Positions 26,077 to 35,441 of a stretch of DNA of 52,431 bases are shown piece after piece. The DNA lies in assembly GCA_943323545.2 (NCBI GenBank), contig CALPIE020000003.1:1-52431 (forward strand), read 5' to 3'. Position numbers and translations under genes: made by a program. The stretch is from Bifidobacterium breve. GTDB lineage: Bacteria > Bacteroidota > Bacteroidia > Flavobacteriales > Flavobacteriaceae. The notes beneath the pieces were generated by a model. That model did no database searches, had not been told where the DNA came from, and saw only the letters and a list, made by a program, of their open reading frames with translations. Each line of letters starts with the position of its first letter. Position 1 is the first letter of the stretch.

Positions 26077-26174
26077 ACAAAAGATACCGCGTTAAATGCA
26101 AAGTATTCACCGAACACTTATTAAAAATAAGAGTTAAGTGAGATAATCAGGGATAAACAGTAAGCCATTTAAAC

Positions 26175-26214
26175 AAAATCTAATTATCTAAAGATCTAAC
26201 CATCTAATAATCTA
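26175..26214 (+). repeat. 8-bp-period array directly before alaS
   Basis: Five octamers in register all end in ATCTA (AAAATCTA, ATTATCTA, AAGATCTA, ACCATCTA, ATAATCTA). The array stops 3 bases before the alaS ATG. Confidence 0.75.
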
Positions 26215-26216
26215 TA

Positions 26217-28853
26217 ATGAAATCACAAGACATTCGTAAGCAATTTTTACAATTCTTTGAAAGCAAAGGACACTTAATAGTTCCTTCTGCTCCTATCGTG
26301 CTTAAAGACGATCCAACCCTAATGTTTAACAACTCGGGAATGGCACAATTCAAAGAATATTTTTTAGGAAACGGAACGCCTAAAAGCAAACGAATCGCCG
26401 ATACACAAAAATGCCTTCGTGTTTCAGGAAAACATAACGATTTAGAAGATGTCGGTTTTGATACCTATCACCACACCATGTTTGAGATGTTGGGAAATTG
26501 GTCTTTTGGCGATTACTTCAAAAAGGATGCGATTAATTGGGCATGGGAATTACTGACAGAAGTCTACAAAATTCCAAAAGAAAATTTATACGTTTCGGTT
26601 TTTGAAGGTAATCCAGATGAAAATGTTCCCTTCGACCAAGAAGCGTGGGACATTTGGAAAGGTTTAATAGATGAAGACCGCATCATCCCCGGAAATAAAA
26701 AAGACAACTTCTGGGAAATGGGCGATCAAGGTCCATGTGGTCCGTGTTCTGAAATCCATGTCGATTTACGTTCGGAAGAAGAAAAGTCAAAAGTCTCAGG
26801 AAAAAGTTTAGTGAACAACGATCATCCACAAGTAGTTGAAATCTGGAACAATGTGTTCATGGAATTCAACCGTAAAGCCGATGGTTCCTTGGAAAAATTA
26901 CCAGCGCAACATGTCGATACCGGAATGGGATTCGAGCGTTTGTGTATGGCATTGCAAGGAAAAACGTCCAATTACGACACCGATGTTTTCACGCCGCTGA
27001 TTGAAAAAGTAGAACAAATTACTAGATTTAAATATACTTCTAACGAAGTTCAAAATATATCTGAAGAACAAAATAAAACCAATATTGCCATTCGTGTTAT
27101 TGTCGATCACGTTCGTGCGGTGGCGTTTGCTATTGCCGACGGACAGTTGCCTTCCAATACCGGAGCGGGTTATGTAATTCGTAGGATTTTGCGTCGCGCG
27201 ATTCGATACGGATTTACATTCTTAAACACCAAAGAGCCATTTATCAATAAATTGGTAGAAGTGTTAGCGAATCAAATGGGCGAATTTTTTCCAGAAATAA
27301 AATCACAACAACAATTGGTTACTAATGTAATTCGCGAAGAAGAAGCATCATTTTTACGTACTTTAGACCAAGGATTGCAATTGTTAGAAAACGTAGTTTC
27401 AGAAACCAATGGCAACGAAGTTTCTGGCGCAAAAGCTTTTGAATTGTACGACACTTTCGGATTTCCTATCGACTTAACTGCTTTAATTCTTCGTGAAAAA
27501 GGTTATGAATTAGACGAAGCCGGATTTGCTACTTCTATGCAAGAACAAAAAAACCGTTCACGTGCAGCGTCTGAGGTTTCTACCGAAGACTGGTCGGTCT
27601 TAATTCCGGGAAATGTTGAAACTTTTGTTGGATATGATCAAACGGAAAATGATGTCAAAATCACCCGCATCCGTAAAGTCGATTCTAAAAAAGATGGAAT
27701 TCTATACCAAATCGTTTTGAACAACACACCATTTTATCCAGAAGGTGGTGGACAAGTTGGCGATAAAGGAACCTTAGTTTCCGCAAATGAAATCATCGAC
27801 ATCATCGATACGAAAAAAGAAAACAACTTAATTCTGCATTTCGCAAAGCAACTTCCAGAAAATGTAAATGCCAATTTTGTAGCGAAAGTCAATACCGATT
27901 TAAGAACGTCTACTTCTAAAAATCACTCGGCTACACATTTGATGCATTTGTCATTGCGTACCATTTTAGGAACGCATGTTGAGCAAAAAGGCTCATTAGT
28001 AAATCCGAATCATTTGCGTTTTGATTTTTCGCATTTCAGTAAAGTTACGGATGAAGAAATTAGAAAAGTGGAAGATTTTGTCAATGTCAGAATTGAAGAA
28101 CAATTGCAATTGGTAGAGCACAGAAATATTCCGATTCAACAAGCGATGGAGCAAGGAGCAATGGCGTTGTTCGGAGAAAAATATGGCGACAATGTGCGCA
28201 TGATTGAATTTGGTGAGAGTAAAGAATTATGTGGTGGCATTCACGTAAAGAATACAGCCGAAATCTGGCATTTCAAAATCCTTTCAGAAGGAGCAGTAGC
28301 AGCCGGAATACGTCGTATTGAAGCGATTACTGGAGATGCTGTAAAAGCTTTTTTCACACAACAAGAAAACGATTTAGATTCGATAAAAGAAATTCTAAAA
28401 AATCCACAAGATGCCATTAAAGCAGTGGTTTCTTTACAGGAAGATAATGCCAAATTGAAAAAACAAATTGAGCAATTGTTGAAAGAAAAAGCGAAAAATC
28501 TAAAAGGCGAATTGGCTTCTCAATTACATGAGGTAAACGGAGTGCAATTCCTAGCCACACAAGTCGATTTGAATGCCGAAGGAGCAAAAGATTTGGCCTA
28601 CGAATTGGGAACTTTAGGAACGAATCTATTCTTGGTTATTGCCACATCAGAAGATGATAAGCCGATGCTAACCTGTTATATTTCGAAAGAATTAGTAGCT
28701 GCCAAAAACCTAAACGCCGGAACAGTTGTTCGTGAATTAGGAAAATACATACAAGGTGGCGGAGGCGGACAACCTTTCTTTGCGACCGCAGGAGGAAAAA
28801 ATGCAGCAGGAATTCAAGAAGCTTTAGAAAAAGCAGTTGATTTTGTGAAGTAA
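26217..28853 (+). CDS. alaS: Alanine--tRNA ligase
   Basis: This class II synthetase of 878 residues has the full domain order. The aminoacylation core has [30 protein letters not shown] and [11 protein letters not shown]. The editing domain carries zinc-binding HSATHLM and [12 protein letters not shown]. The C-terminal C-Ala domain ends with [20 protein letters not shown]. It charges tRNA-Ala and edits Ser/Gly mischarging. It is monocistronic, with an unusual octamer array in front and an inverted-repeat-flanked gene behind. Confidence 0.98.
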   Translation: MKSQDIRKQFLQFFESKGHLIVPSAPIVLKDDPTLMFNNSGMAQFKEYFLGNGTPKSKRIADTQKCLRVSGKHNDLEDVGFDTYHHTMFEMLGNWSFGDYFKKDAINWAWELLTEVYKIPKENLYVSVFEGNPDENVPFDQEAWDIWKGLIDEDRIIPGNKKDNFWEMGDQGPCGPCSEIHVDLRSEEEKSKVSGKSLVNNDHPQVVEIWNNVFMEFNRKADGSLEKLPAQHVDTGMGFERLCMALQGKTSNYDTDVFTPLIEKVEQITRFKYTSNEVQNISEEQNKTNIAIRVIVDHVRAVAFAIADGQLPSNTGAGYVIRRILRRAIRYGFTFLNTKEPFINKLVEVLANQMGEFFPEIKSQQQLVTNVIREEEASFLRTLDQGLQLLENVVSETNGNEVSGAKAFELYDTFGFPIDLTALILREKGYELDEAGFATSMQEQKNRSRAASEVSTEDWSVLIPGNVETFVGYDQTENDVKITRIRKVDSKKDGILYQIVLNNTPFYPEGGGQVGDKGTLVSANEIIDIIDTKKENNLILHFAKQLPENVNANFVAKVNTDLRTSTSKNHSATHLMHLSLRTILGTHVEQKGSLVNPNHLRFDFSHFSKVTDEEIRKVEDFVNVRIEEQLQLVEHRNIPIQQAMEQGAMALFGEKYGDNVRMIEFGESKELCGGIHVKNTAEIWHFKILSEGAVAAGIRRIEAITGDAVKAFFTQQENDLDSIKEILKNPQDAIKAVVSLQEDNAKLKKQIEQLLKEKAKNLKGELASQLHEVNGVQFLATQVDLNAEGAKDLAYELGTLGTNLFLVIATSEDDKPMLTCYISKELVAAKNLNAGTVVRELGKYIQGGGGGQPFFATAGGKNAAGIQEALEKAVDFVK

Positions 28854-28858
28854 TAATT

Positions 28859-28885
28859 CTCGCAAAGGAGCGGAGGTGCAAAGTT
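28859..28885. repeat. Left inverted repeat flanking the GxxExxY gene
   Basis: These 27 bases match the reverse complement of 29323-29349 at 22 positions. They start 5 bases after the alaS stop and belong to the CGCAAAG dispersed family. Confidence 0.7.
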
Positions 28886-28933
28886 TTTTTATTGTTGCTA
28901 GCGATTGGATAATTTTAATTTCAAATAATTCGT

Positions 28934-29311
28934 ATGACGGAAAATGAGATTTCAAAGATAATTGTGGATGCTAGTTATACTATGCATGTAAAATTAGGTC
29001 CAGGTTTATTGGAATCGGTTTACGAAACGATATTGGAACATGAATTAATTTCCAAAGGTCTGAAAGTTGAAAGACAAAAAGCGTTGCCAGTACTTTGGAA
29101 TGATAAAAAAATGGATATTGGTTTTAGAGCGGATTTAATTGTTGAAGATAAAGTTATCATTGAAATTAAATCGGTTGAAAATATTATTCCAGTTCATCCA
29201 AAACAAGTATTGACCTATCTAAAAATAACAGGTTTAAAACTTGGTTTGCTAATAAATTTTAATGAAGTATTAATTAAAAACGGAATCACAAGAATTGTAA
29301 ACAACTTGTAA
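28934..29311 (+). CDS. GxxExxY family protein (PD-(D/E)XK nuclease-like)
   Basis: The 125-residue protein shows the family signature GPGLLESVYE (about residues 22-31) and a nuclease-like core FRADLIVEDKVIIEIKSVE, in which D...E-x-K corresponds to the PD-(D/E)XK pattern. Members are numerous and dispersed in Bacteroidetes; their biological role is unknown. The gene is flanked by imperfect 27-base inverted repeats (28859-28885, 29323-29349), as if carried as a cassette between alaS and the ABC exporter gene. Confidence 0.88.
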   Translation: MTENEISKIIVDASYTMHVKLGPGLLESVYETILEHELISKGLKVERQKALPVLWNDKKMDIGFRADLIVEDKVIIEIKSVENIIPVHPKQVLTYLKITGLKLGLLINFNEVLIKNGITRIVNNL

Positions 29312-29322
29312 TTCTTTTTGTT

Positions 29323-29349
29323 AACTCTGCGCCTCTGCGTCTTTGCGAG
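29323..29349. repeat. Right inverted repeat flanking the GxxExxY gene
   Basis: This is the imperfect inverted partner of 28859-28885, ending 4 bases before the stop codon of the convergent ABC transporter gene. Confidence 0.7.
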
Positions 29350-29352
29350 CAT

Positions 29353-31098
29353 TTACTTCCGCTCCCCAATCTGCTGTCTCCACATCGCATAATACAAACC
29401 TTTATCTAAAAGTAACTCGTCGTGCTTACCTTGCTCGATAATTTTTCCTTGCTCTAAAACAAAGATTTTATCCGCATGCATAATCGTCGAAAGGCGGTGG
29501 GCAATCAACACCGTAATTCTATTTTTGTCCGAAATCGAACGAATGGTCGAGTTGATTTCTTCTTCTGTAATCGAATCCAATGCCGAAGTCGCTTCGTCAA
29601 AAATCAATAAATTAGGATTCCGTAATATCGCACGGGCAATCGACAATCGTTGTTTTTCGCCACCAGAAACTTTTATTCCGCCTTCACCAATCGTAGAACT
29701 CAGACCGTTTTCGGCACGATTTAATAATGTGTCACAACTGGCTCTGTGCAATACATCGTGTAATTCTTCATCGGTAGCATCGGGTTTTACAAACAGTAAA
29801 TTTTCCCGAATCGTTCCTGAGAACAGCTGCGCATCTTGTGTGACAAATCCCAATTGCTTTCTCAAATCGACTAAATCTACAGCGTTGGAATTGATCGTAT
29901 TGTACAACACTTCGCCTTCTGCCGGTGGATACAATCCTACTAACAGTTTTACCAAGGTGGTTTTTCCCGAACCGGACGGACCAACAAAAGCTACGGTTTC
30001 GCCTTGCTTAATGTCGAAATTAATTTTTTCTACAGCTGGATACATGGCGCTTTTATGTTTGAAAGTGACATTAGCAAAACGCAATGACGAAATCGTACCA
30101 ATGTGTTTTGGATTAGCAGGACGGAATTCCGATTTGGCATTCAGCAACGCTTCAAAATTTTCCATCGAGACTTTGGTTTCATTTTTAACGATGATGAACT
30201 GACTCAATTCCTGCAACGGACCAAAAATAAAGAAGGTAAAAAACACCATCGTCAATAAATCGCCAACCAGAATTTTATCGCCAAATAAAAAGTAATACAA
30301 CGCAAAAATGACACAGGTTCTTAAAAAGTGAACTGTAGTTCCTTGGATGAAACTCAAACTTCGGATGAAACGAATTTTTTGCAATTCTAAACTTAATATT
30401 TTTTGCGTATTACTGTTGAGTCGACCTTCTTCCTGTTCGGTTAATCCCAAACTTTTCACCAACTCAATGTTGCGTAAACTTTCGGTGGTAGAACCCGCAA
30501 GCGAATTGGTTTGGGTAACTATTCGTCTTGAAATGACTTTGATTTTTTTTCCTAAAAAGGAACTCAAAACCGCAATAATCGGAGCCGAAATTAAAAAGAT
30601 AATGGCTATACGATAATCGATTCGGGAGATATAAATAATGACAAACACAAATCCTACAATCGTCTGAAAGATCAATGATATAGAAAGTGTAATTAACTTT
30701 TCAGAATCGGTTCGAACCTTTTGTAAACGACTCAATGTTTCGCCACTGCTTTGGTCTTCGAAATCTTCAAAAGGTAAGTCTAATGATTTTTTGATACCGT
30801 CGGTGTACATTTCGGCACCCGTTCGTTGAATGACAATATTGGTAAAATAGTCCTGAAAATTCTTAGTAACTCGCGATACCATAGCAGCACCTAAAGAAAG
30901 CATCAGCCAAAAACCAACTGCTTTTATAAAATCGAATTCACGACCTTTATATTTTGCAATTCCAACACCACAATCTTGCATTAATTTTCCGGTTATAATC
31001 GAATCCGATAAGCTAAAACAAATGTTTATTGCCGCCATTATCAAAGCCACGAACAATAACAATTTGTGTTTTTTTATGTAAAAATATAATAGTTTCAT
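29353..31098 (-). CDS. ABC exporter, fused membrane and ATPase domains
   Basis: The 581-residue half-transporter is of the MsbA/LmrA type. Six membrane helices span about 15-300. The nucleotide-binding domain has Walker A GPSGSGKTT (about 369-377), the Q-loop GFVTQDAQLF, the signature VSGGEKQRLS (about 472-481), Walker B LLIFDEATSALD and the switch IAHRLST. It would work as a homodimer. The substrate (lipid, drug or peptide) cannot be told. It is a single gene divergent from the GSCFA gene. Confidence 0.93.
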   Translation of the reverse strand: MKLLYFYIKKHKLLLFVALIMAAINICFSLSDSIITGKLMQDCGVGIAKYKGREFDFIKAVGFWLMLSLGAAMVSRVTKNFQDYFTNIVIQRTGAEMYTDGIKKSLDLPFEDFEDQSSGETLSRLQKVRTDSEKLITLSISLIFQTIVGFVFVIIYISRIDYRIAIIFLISAPIIAVLSSFLGKKIKVISRRIVTQTNSLAGSTTESLRNIELVKSLGLTEQEEGRLNSNTQKILSLELQKIRFIRSLSFIQGTTVHFLRTCVIFALYYFLFGDKILVGDLLTMVFFTFFIFGPLQELSQFIIVKNETKVSMENFEALLNAKSEFRPANPKHIGTISSLRFANVTFKHKSAMYPAVEKINFDIKQGETVAFVGPSGSGKTTLVKLLVGLYPPAEGEVLYNTINSNAVDLVDLRKQLGFVTQDAQLFSGTIRENLLFVKPDATDEELHDVLHRASCDTLLNRAENGLSSTIGEGGIKVSGGEKQRLSIARAILRNPNLLIFDEATSALDSITEEEINSTIRSISDKNRITVLIAHRLSTIMHADKIFVLEQGKIIEQGKHDELLLDKGLYYAMWRQQIGERK

Positions 31099-31148
31099 AG
31101 GGAAAAAAGGAATTAAAACAACTTGACTTTTTTAGTTGTAAAGTGATG

Positions 31149-31156
31149 CAAAAATA
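31149..31156 (-). promoter_or_regulatory. -7 element of the ABC exporter gene
   Basis: The complement reads TATTTTTG, 51 bases before the ABC start codon. Confidence 0.45.
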
Positions 31157-31208
31157 GTAAATAAATAAGCGCAACAGAATTCCGACTGTTAATTGATTAC
31201 TAATTTTG

Positions 31209-31216
31209 TATTTTTG
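31209..31216 (+). promoter_or_regulatory. -7 element of the GSCFA gene
   Basis: TATTTTTG lies 48 bases before the ATG at 31264. A TTG exists nearby but at an unusual distance. Confidence 0.45.
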
Positions 31217-31263
31217 ACTCGAGCGTATGCGAACAGAAGAAGTAAAGTAGTAAATAAAAACCG

Positions 31264-32217
31264 ATGAACTTCACGACCAAAATCCCGATTCCAAAATCTG
31301 ATAAACCCATAAATTATAATTCCAAAATAGTTTTGTTGGGATCCTGTTTTGCAGAAAACATGGGAGAGCAACTCGAATATTTTAAATTTCAAAATACGGT
31401 CAATCCTTTCGGAATAATCTTCAATCCGGTTTCTATTGAGAAGTTGGTTTCGAGAATTATAGACAAGCAAGAGTTCACAGAAAACGATATTTTCTTTCAC
31501 AACGAACGTTGGCATTCTTACGATGTACATTCGGATTTAAGTCATGAGAATAAGGACGAATTTCTAAATCAACTCAATCAAATAATCCAAAATTCCAACA
31601 ATCGAATAATCGAATCGTCACACATTATCATCACCTACGGAACATCATGGATTTACAAATTAAAATCCACCAATGAAGTTGTTGCTAACTGTCATAAAGT
31701 TCCGCAAGTTGAATTTGAAAAAGAAATTCTATCGGTGGAAATTATCGAAAAATCCATCCAAAATACCATCGATTACATTCGAAAAACAAATCCGAATTGT
31801 AAAATAATTTTCACAGTTTCTCCTGTGCGGCATCTCAAAGACGGATTTATAGCAAATCAACTCAGCAAAGCACATCTTATAACTGCAATTCATGAAACCG
31901 TTAACCGACAACTGACAACCGACAACTATTTTCCTTCCTATGAAATCATGATGGACGAACTACGCGATTACCGTTTTTATGGTTCAGACATGCTGCATCC
32001 CAATCAGGTCGCGATTGATTATATATGGGAAAGGTTTTTTGAAACTACCATTTCAGAAGCAAGTTATCCAAATATGGAAACCGTTTCGAGCATTCAAAAA
32101 GGATTGGCGCACCGGCCGTTTCACCCGAATTCGAAAAGCCATCAAAAATTTCTGGAAGAAATTCAGCAAATGATAAAAGTAGTACAACAGCAATTTCAAC
32201 ACATTGATTTTAATTGA
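31264..32217 (+). CDS. GSCFA domain-containing protein
   Basis: The 317-residue protein belongs to the GSCFA family named after its N-terminal motif, seen here as LLGSCFAENMG (about residues 24-34). Other conserved parts are TYGTSWIY, FTVSPVRHLKDG and SDMLHPNQVAIDYIWERF. The DMLHPN end motif and GSC start recall SGNH-type hydrolases, so an esterase-like activity is possible but unproven. An in-frame insert at about residues 215-221 derives from a CGACAAC heptamer array (31906-31926). The next gene, tetR, has its own promoter. Confidence 0.9.
   Translation: MNFTTKIPIPKSDKPINYNSKIVLLGSCFAENMGEQLEYFKFQNTVNPFGIIFNPVSIEKLVSRIIDKQEFTENDIFFHNERWHSYDVHSDLSHENKDEFLNQLNQIIQNSNNRIIESSHIIITYGTSWIYKLKSTNEVVANCHKVPQVEFEKEILSVEIIEKSIQNTIDYIRKTNPNCKIIFTVSPVRHLKDGFIANQLSKAHLITAIHETVNRQLTTDNYFPSYEIMMDELRDYRFYGSDMLHPNQVAIDYIWERFFETTISEASYPNMETVSSIQKGLAHRPFHPNSKSHQKFLEEIQQMIKVVQQQFQHIDFN
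31906..31926 (+). repeat. 7-bp-period array inside the GSCFA gene
   Basis: CGACAAC, TGACAAC, CGACAAC are in register and read in frame as part of NRQLTTDNY. Confidence 0.7.
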
Positions 32218-32236
32218 CGATTGTTCGATTTTTGGA

Positions 32237-32265
32237 TTGTTCTAGTAAAAATAATTCTATATTTG
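32237..32265 (+). promoter_or_regulatory. Promoter of tetR, giving a near-leaderless mRNA
   Basis: TTG (32237-32239) and TATATTTG (32258-32265) are 18 bases apart. The ATG is only 5 bases after the -7 box, so transcription should begin at or very near the start codon. Confidence 0.65.
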
Positions 32266-32270
32266 AATGA

Positions 32271-32840
32271 ATGAAACCAATCGACAGAAAAACCGAAATC
32301 ATCAATGTAGCCGCCAAACTTTTTAAAGAAAAAGGATATAGCGCTGTAACCATGCGCGACATTGCACAAGCCATGGATATCAAAGCGGCAAGTTTGTACA
32401 ACCACATCAAATCCAAACAAGAAATTCTAGTTTTAATAGTTATTGAAATAGCAGAAGAGTTCACCAATGTGATGAACGAAATCGTTAATTCAGAAATTTC
32501 AGCCATTAAAAAAATAGAGAATGTAATTCAGTTGCATATCGATATTACGCTCCGAAATGCTGACGCCTTGGCTTGCTTAAATAACGATTGGATGCATTTA
32601 ACAGCCAATGATTTGGTTTATTTCATTAAAATGCGAGAAGAGTATGAAGATAATTTCAGAATCATTATCCAAAAAGGGATTGCCGACGGTGAAATCAAAA
32701 ACCTAAACATCGAAGTCATTATATTTTCCACTCTTTCTACTTTGCGAACATTATACCTTTGGTACGGTAAGAAAAAAAGTCCCAATCCCCAAGTTTTAAA
32801 ATCCAATATGATTCAAGTTTTGCTTAACGGAATCGTTTAA
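32271..32840 (+). CDS. TetR/AcrR family regulator, probable paa repressor
   Basis: The 189-residue protein has an N-terminal helix-turn-helix of TetR type: IINVAAKLFKEKGYSAVTMR, then DIAQAMDIKAASLYNHIKSK (about residues 10-50). A variable ligand-binding domain follows. It is encoded directly upstream of and in the same direction as paaE. The paa promoter has an 8-base inverted repeat at its predicted start site, the sort of site TetR dimers bind. By analogy with PaaR-type regulators, phenylacetyl-CoA could be the inducer. The regulatory link is an inference from position. Confidence 0.88.
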   Translation: MKPIDRKTEIINVAAKLFKEKGYSAVTMRDIAQAMDIKAASLYNHIKSKQEILVLIVIEIAEEFTNVMNEIVNSEISAIKKIENVIQLHIDITLRNADALACLNNDWMHLTANDLVYFIKMREEYEDNFRIIIQKGIADGEIKNLNIEVIIFSTLSTLRTLYLWYGKKKSPNPQVLKSNMIQVLLNGIV

Positions 32841-32921
32841 TTTGAAACCAAATCCTCCTACAAAATCTGTTACGATTTAAATAAATTACAACGTTTTCGT
32901 AGCAACTATTAAAATAATGAC

Positions 32922-32929
32922 TAAATTTG
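32922..32929 (+). promoter_or_regulatory. -7 element of the paa operon
   Basis: TAAATTTG lies 43 bases before the paaE ATG and 6 bases before a perfect 8-base inverted repeat. Confidence 0.55.
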
Positions 32930-32935
32930 CATAAC

Positions 32936-32955
32936 AAACTAACAACCGTTAGTTT
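32936..32955. promoter_or_regulatory. Candidate TetR operator of the paa operon
   Basis: AAACTAAC and GTTAGTTT are exact inverted repeats separated by four bases (AACC). The site overlaps the expected transcription start. I found no second copy in the window, including the tetR promoter. Confidence 0.6.
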
Positions 32956-32972
32956 TAATAAAACATAAATAA

Positions 32973-34046
32973 ATGTCGAAATTTCATAGCATTAAAGTCG
33001 CTGATATTTATAAGGAAACAAAGGACTGTTCGGTAATTACTTTAGAAATTCCGGAAGCTTTGAAAAACGAATTTCAATACAAACAGGGACAACACTTAAC
33101 AGTAAAAGCAACCGTCGACGGAAGCGAAGTCAGACGTAATTATTCATTATGTTCCTCGCCGATGGAGAGCAAATGGCAAGTGGCTGTAAAAAAAATCAAT
33201 GGTGGATTATTTTCTTCCTATGTGAATGATACATTAAAAAAAGGAGATTTTATCGATGTTATCGCGCCTCATGGGACTTTTAACACGGAAGTTAATCCAA
33301 ACAAAGCTAAAAATTATATCGCATTTGCTGCTGGAAGCGGAATTACACCTTTACTTTCTATCATCAAAACGCATTTAGCAGTCGAACTAAAAAGTACTTT
33401 CAAACTTTTTTATCTCAATCGAAGCATAAAATCTATTATCTTTAAGGAAGAAATTGAGCAGCTCAAAAATACCTATTTCGACCGATTCGAAATCTTCCAT
33501 TTCTTAACTAAAGAACACCGAAGCATCGAACTGTTAAACGGCCGATTTACTAAAGAAAAGTTACAAGTTCTAACGAATAAAATTATCGATATTCCATCCG
33601 TTGACGAATGTTTTATCTGCGGTCCCGAGCAAATGATTTTCCTCATTCGTGATGAATTGGTCGCTGCCGGTTTGGATAAAAATAAAGTGCATTTTGAATT
33701 GTTTACTTCAGGAAATTCTGAAGAAGACAAAGTAAGAATAAATAAAATATTAGAGCATAAAACCGAAGGAACCGACGTAACCATAATCGATGGTGGAAAA
33801 GAATTCCATTTCATCATGGACGACGATTTCGACAACATACTCGATGGAGCATTAGCTGCTGGTGCCGATTTACCGTTTGCCTGCAAAGGAGGCGTTTGTA
33901 GTACCTGTAAATGCAAAGTCGTTTCGGGAACTGTCGAAATGAAAATCAATTATGCACTCGACGAAAATGAAGTAAAAAAAGGTTTGGTGTTAAGTTGCCA
34001 GGCCGTACCTACTTCCGAAAAAGTCGTGGTCGATTTCGGAGTATAA
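32973..34046 (+). CDS. paaE: Phenylacetyl-CoA epoxidase reductase subunit PaaE
   Basis: PaaE passes electrons from NADPH to the PaaAC di-iron centre. The 357-residue protein has an FAD-binding domain (RRNYSLCSSP, about residues 52-61), an NAD(P)-binding domain (AAGSGITPLLSIIK and CGPEQMIF) and a C-terminal plant-type 2Fe-2S domain with CKGGVCSTCKCKV and LSCQA cysteines. It is the first gene of the operon, unlike the E. coli order paaABCDE, and lies just after the tetR gene. A 74-base gap with inverted heptamer arrays separates it from paaA. Confidence 0.95.
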   Translation: MSKFHSIKVADIYKETKDCSVITLEIPEALKNEFQYKQGQHLTVKATVDGSEVRRNYSLCSSPMESKWQVAVKKINGGLFSSYVNDTLKKGDFIDVIAPHGTFNTEVNPNKAKNYIAFAAGSGITPLLSIIKTHLAVELKSTFKLFYLNRSIKSIIFKEEIEQLKNTYFDRFEIFHFLTKEHRSIELLNGRFTKEKLQVLTNKIIDIPSVDECFICGPEQMIFLIRDELVAAGLDKNKVHFELFTSGNSEEDKVRINKILEHKTEGTDVTIIDGGKEFHFIMDDDFDNILDGALAAGADLPFACKGGVCSTCKCKVVSGTVEMKINYALDENEVKKGLVLSCQAVPTSEKVVVDFGV

Positions 34047-34053
34047 AAAAATT

Positions 34054-34112
34054 GTTTCAAGTTCCAAGTTTCAGGTTGTATAACTTGAAACTTGAAACCT
34101 GAAACTTAAAAC
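34054..34112. repeat. Inverted 7-bp-period arrays between paaE and paaA
   Basis: The left half carries GTTTCAA, GTTCCAA, GTTTCAG and the right half CTTGAAA, CTTGAAA, CCTGAAA, CTTAAAA. The halves are complementary, so a long imperfect hairpin can form. The same family occurs at 49920-49978. Confidence 0.75.
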
Positions 34113-34120
34113 AAAATAGT

Positions 34121-35077
34121 ATGTCAGAATCAGAAGTTAAAAACCTAGAAGCCATCTTCGATGCTCGTATCGCTCGTGACGAAAAAATCGAACCCAAAGA
34201 TTGGATGCCCGAGAAATACCGTCAAACACACATTCGTCAGATTTCACAACACGCCCATTCCGAAATTGTCGGGATGTTACCCGAAGGGAATTGGATAACT
34301 CGCGCGCCTTCCTTAAAAAGAAAAGTAGCCTTACTGGCCAAAATTCAAGACGAAGCGGGTCACGGTTTATATTTGTACAGCGCTTGTGAAACACTAGGAG
34401 TTTCACGTGAGGAATTATACGAACAACTGCATTCCGGTAAAGCAAAATATTCAAGTATCTTTAATTATCCAACTTTAACTTGGGCCGATATGGGCGCTAT
34501 AGGATGGCTGGTAGATGGCGCTGCGATTATCAATCAGGTGCCGTTAACCACAACGTCATTCGGACCGTACGCTCGTGCGATGGTGCGCGTTTGTAAGGAA
34601 GAGAGTTTCCATCAACGTCAGGGATTTCAAATCATGATGACCTTGGCCAACGGAACTCCCGAACAAAAAGAAATGGCGCAAGATGCACTCAACCGTTGGT
34701 GGTGGCCGTCTCTAATGATGCTCGGTCCAACTGATGCCGAATCGGTGCACACCGAACAATCGATGAAATGGAAATTGAAACGCAAAACCAACGACGAACT
34801 ACGTCAGCAGTTTGTTGATCAAACGGTTCCACAAGCCGATTTAATCGGATTAACCATTCCTGATCCCAATCTAAAATGGAACGAAAAAACCAAATCGTAC
34901 GACTTCGGTGAAATGGACTGGGACGAATTTTGGCAAGTCGTAAAAGGCCACGGTCCCTGTAATAAAGAACGTATTTTCGCCAGAGTCAACGCCTGGGAAA
35001 ACGGAAAATGGGTGAGAGACGCCGCTATGGCGTATGCCGAAAAGCAAAGTAATAAAGAAGTAAAAAAAGCAATATAA
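34121..35077 (+). CDS. paaA: Phenylacetyl-CoA epoxidase catalytic subunit PaaA
   Basis: PaaA is the di-iron oxygenase subunit forming 1,2-epoxyphenylacetyl-CoA. The protein is 318 residues. Metal-ligand motifs are QDEAGHG (about 77-83) and [11 protein letters not shown] (about 156-166), the two ExxH motifs of the ferritin-like fold. Conserved [20 protein letters not shown] and [18 protein letters not shown] are also present. It assembles with PaaC, PaaB and PaaE. Gene order and full length indicate an intact system. Confidence 0.97.
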   Translation: MSESEVKNLEAIFDARIARDEKIEPKDWMPEKYRQTHIRQISQHAHSEIVGMLPEGNWITRAPSLKRKVALLAKIQDEAGHGLYLYSACETLGVSREELYEQLHSGKAKYSSIFNYPTLTWADMGAIGWLVDGAAIINQVPLTTTSFGPYARAMVRVCKEESFHQRQGFQIMMTLANGTPEQKEMAQDALNRWWWPSLMMLGPTDAESVHTEQSMKWKLKRKTNDELRQQFVDQTVPQADLIGLTIPDPNLKWNEKTKSYDFGEMDWDEFWQVVKGHGPCNKERIFARVNAWENGKWVRDAAMAYAEKQSNKEVKKAI

Positions 35078-35090
35078 ATTGTTGTCAGTT

Positions 35091-35140
35091 TTCTGTTCTC
35101 CGTTTTTAAAACCGACAACCGACAACCGACAACCGACAAC
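35091..35140. repeat. Inverted 7-bp-period arrays between paaA and paaB
   Basis: GTTGTCA, GTTTTCT, GTTCTCC, GTTTTTA run left to right. Four exact CGACAAC units (35113-35140) follow, so a degenerate array faces a perfect one in the opposite sense. Confidence 0.85.
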
Positions 35141-35150
35141 TTTAAAAACA

Positions 35151-35432
35151 ATGAAAAACTGGCCACTTTGGGAAGTATTTATAAGAAGTAAAAACGGATT
35201 AGAGCACCGTCATTGCGGAAGCTTACACGCCAGCGATGCAACAATGGCTTTAGAAAATGCACGCGATGTCTACACCAGAAGAATGGAAGGTGTAAGCATT
35301 TGGGTTGTTCCATCTGCACAAATCACCGCATCCAATCCTGATAATAGCGCCGAGCTTTTTGAACCTGCAAAAGACAAAGCGTATCGCCATCCCACTTTTT
35401 ATGAATTGCCCGATGAACTAAAACACATGTAA
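35151..35432 (+). CDS. paaB: Phenylacetyl-CoA epoxidase subunit PaaB
   Basis: This is the small (93-residue) subunit that organises the PaaAC complex. It starts MKNWPLWEVFIRSKNG and has HRHCGSLHASDATMALENAR and WVVPSAQIT, all typical of PaaB. The open frame extends upstream through the CGACAAC array, but the ATG at 35151 matches the family start exactly, so the longer form is rejected. Confidence 0.96.
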   Translation: MKNWPLWEVFIRSKNGLEHRHCGSLHASDATMALENARDVYTRRMEGVSIWVVPSAQITASNPDNSAELFEPAKDKAYRHPTFYELPDELKHM

Positions 35433-35441
35433 GATATAGAG

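Larger units (their letters stand above)
25893..26216. other. Divergent intergenic region before alaS
   Basis: The 324-base gap contains a minus-strand TAAATTTG box (25946-25953) for the M23 gene, an ACCTAACAGG-type palindrome (26048-26076) and an octamer array directly before alaS (26175-26214). No ORF was seen. Confidence 0.6.

Noticed and set aside
29525-30202. 225-codon open frame opposite the ABC exporter gene
   Set aside because: It lies entirely antisense to a well-conserved ATPase domain and shows no protein-like motifs.
32850-32900. Second regulatory palindrome upstream of the paa -7 box (CTACAAAATC against TTTTCGTAG)
   Set aside because: The arms match poorly and have several mismatches; not enough to call an operator.
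35079-35150. N-terminal extension of paaB through the CGACAAC array
   Set aside because: The extension is translated repeat; the ATG at 35151 gives the exact PaaB start MKNWPLWEVF.
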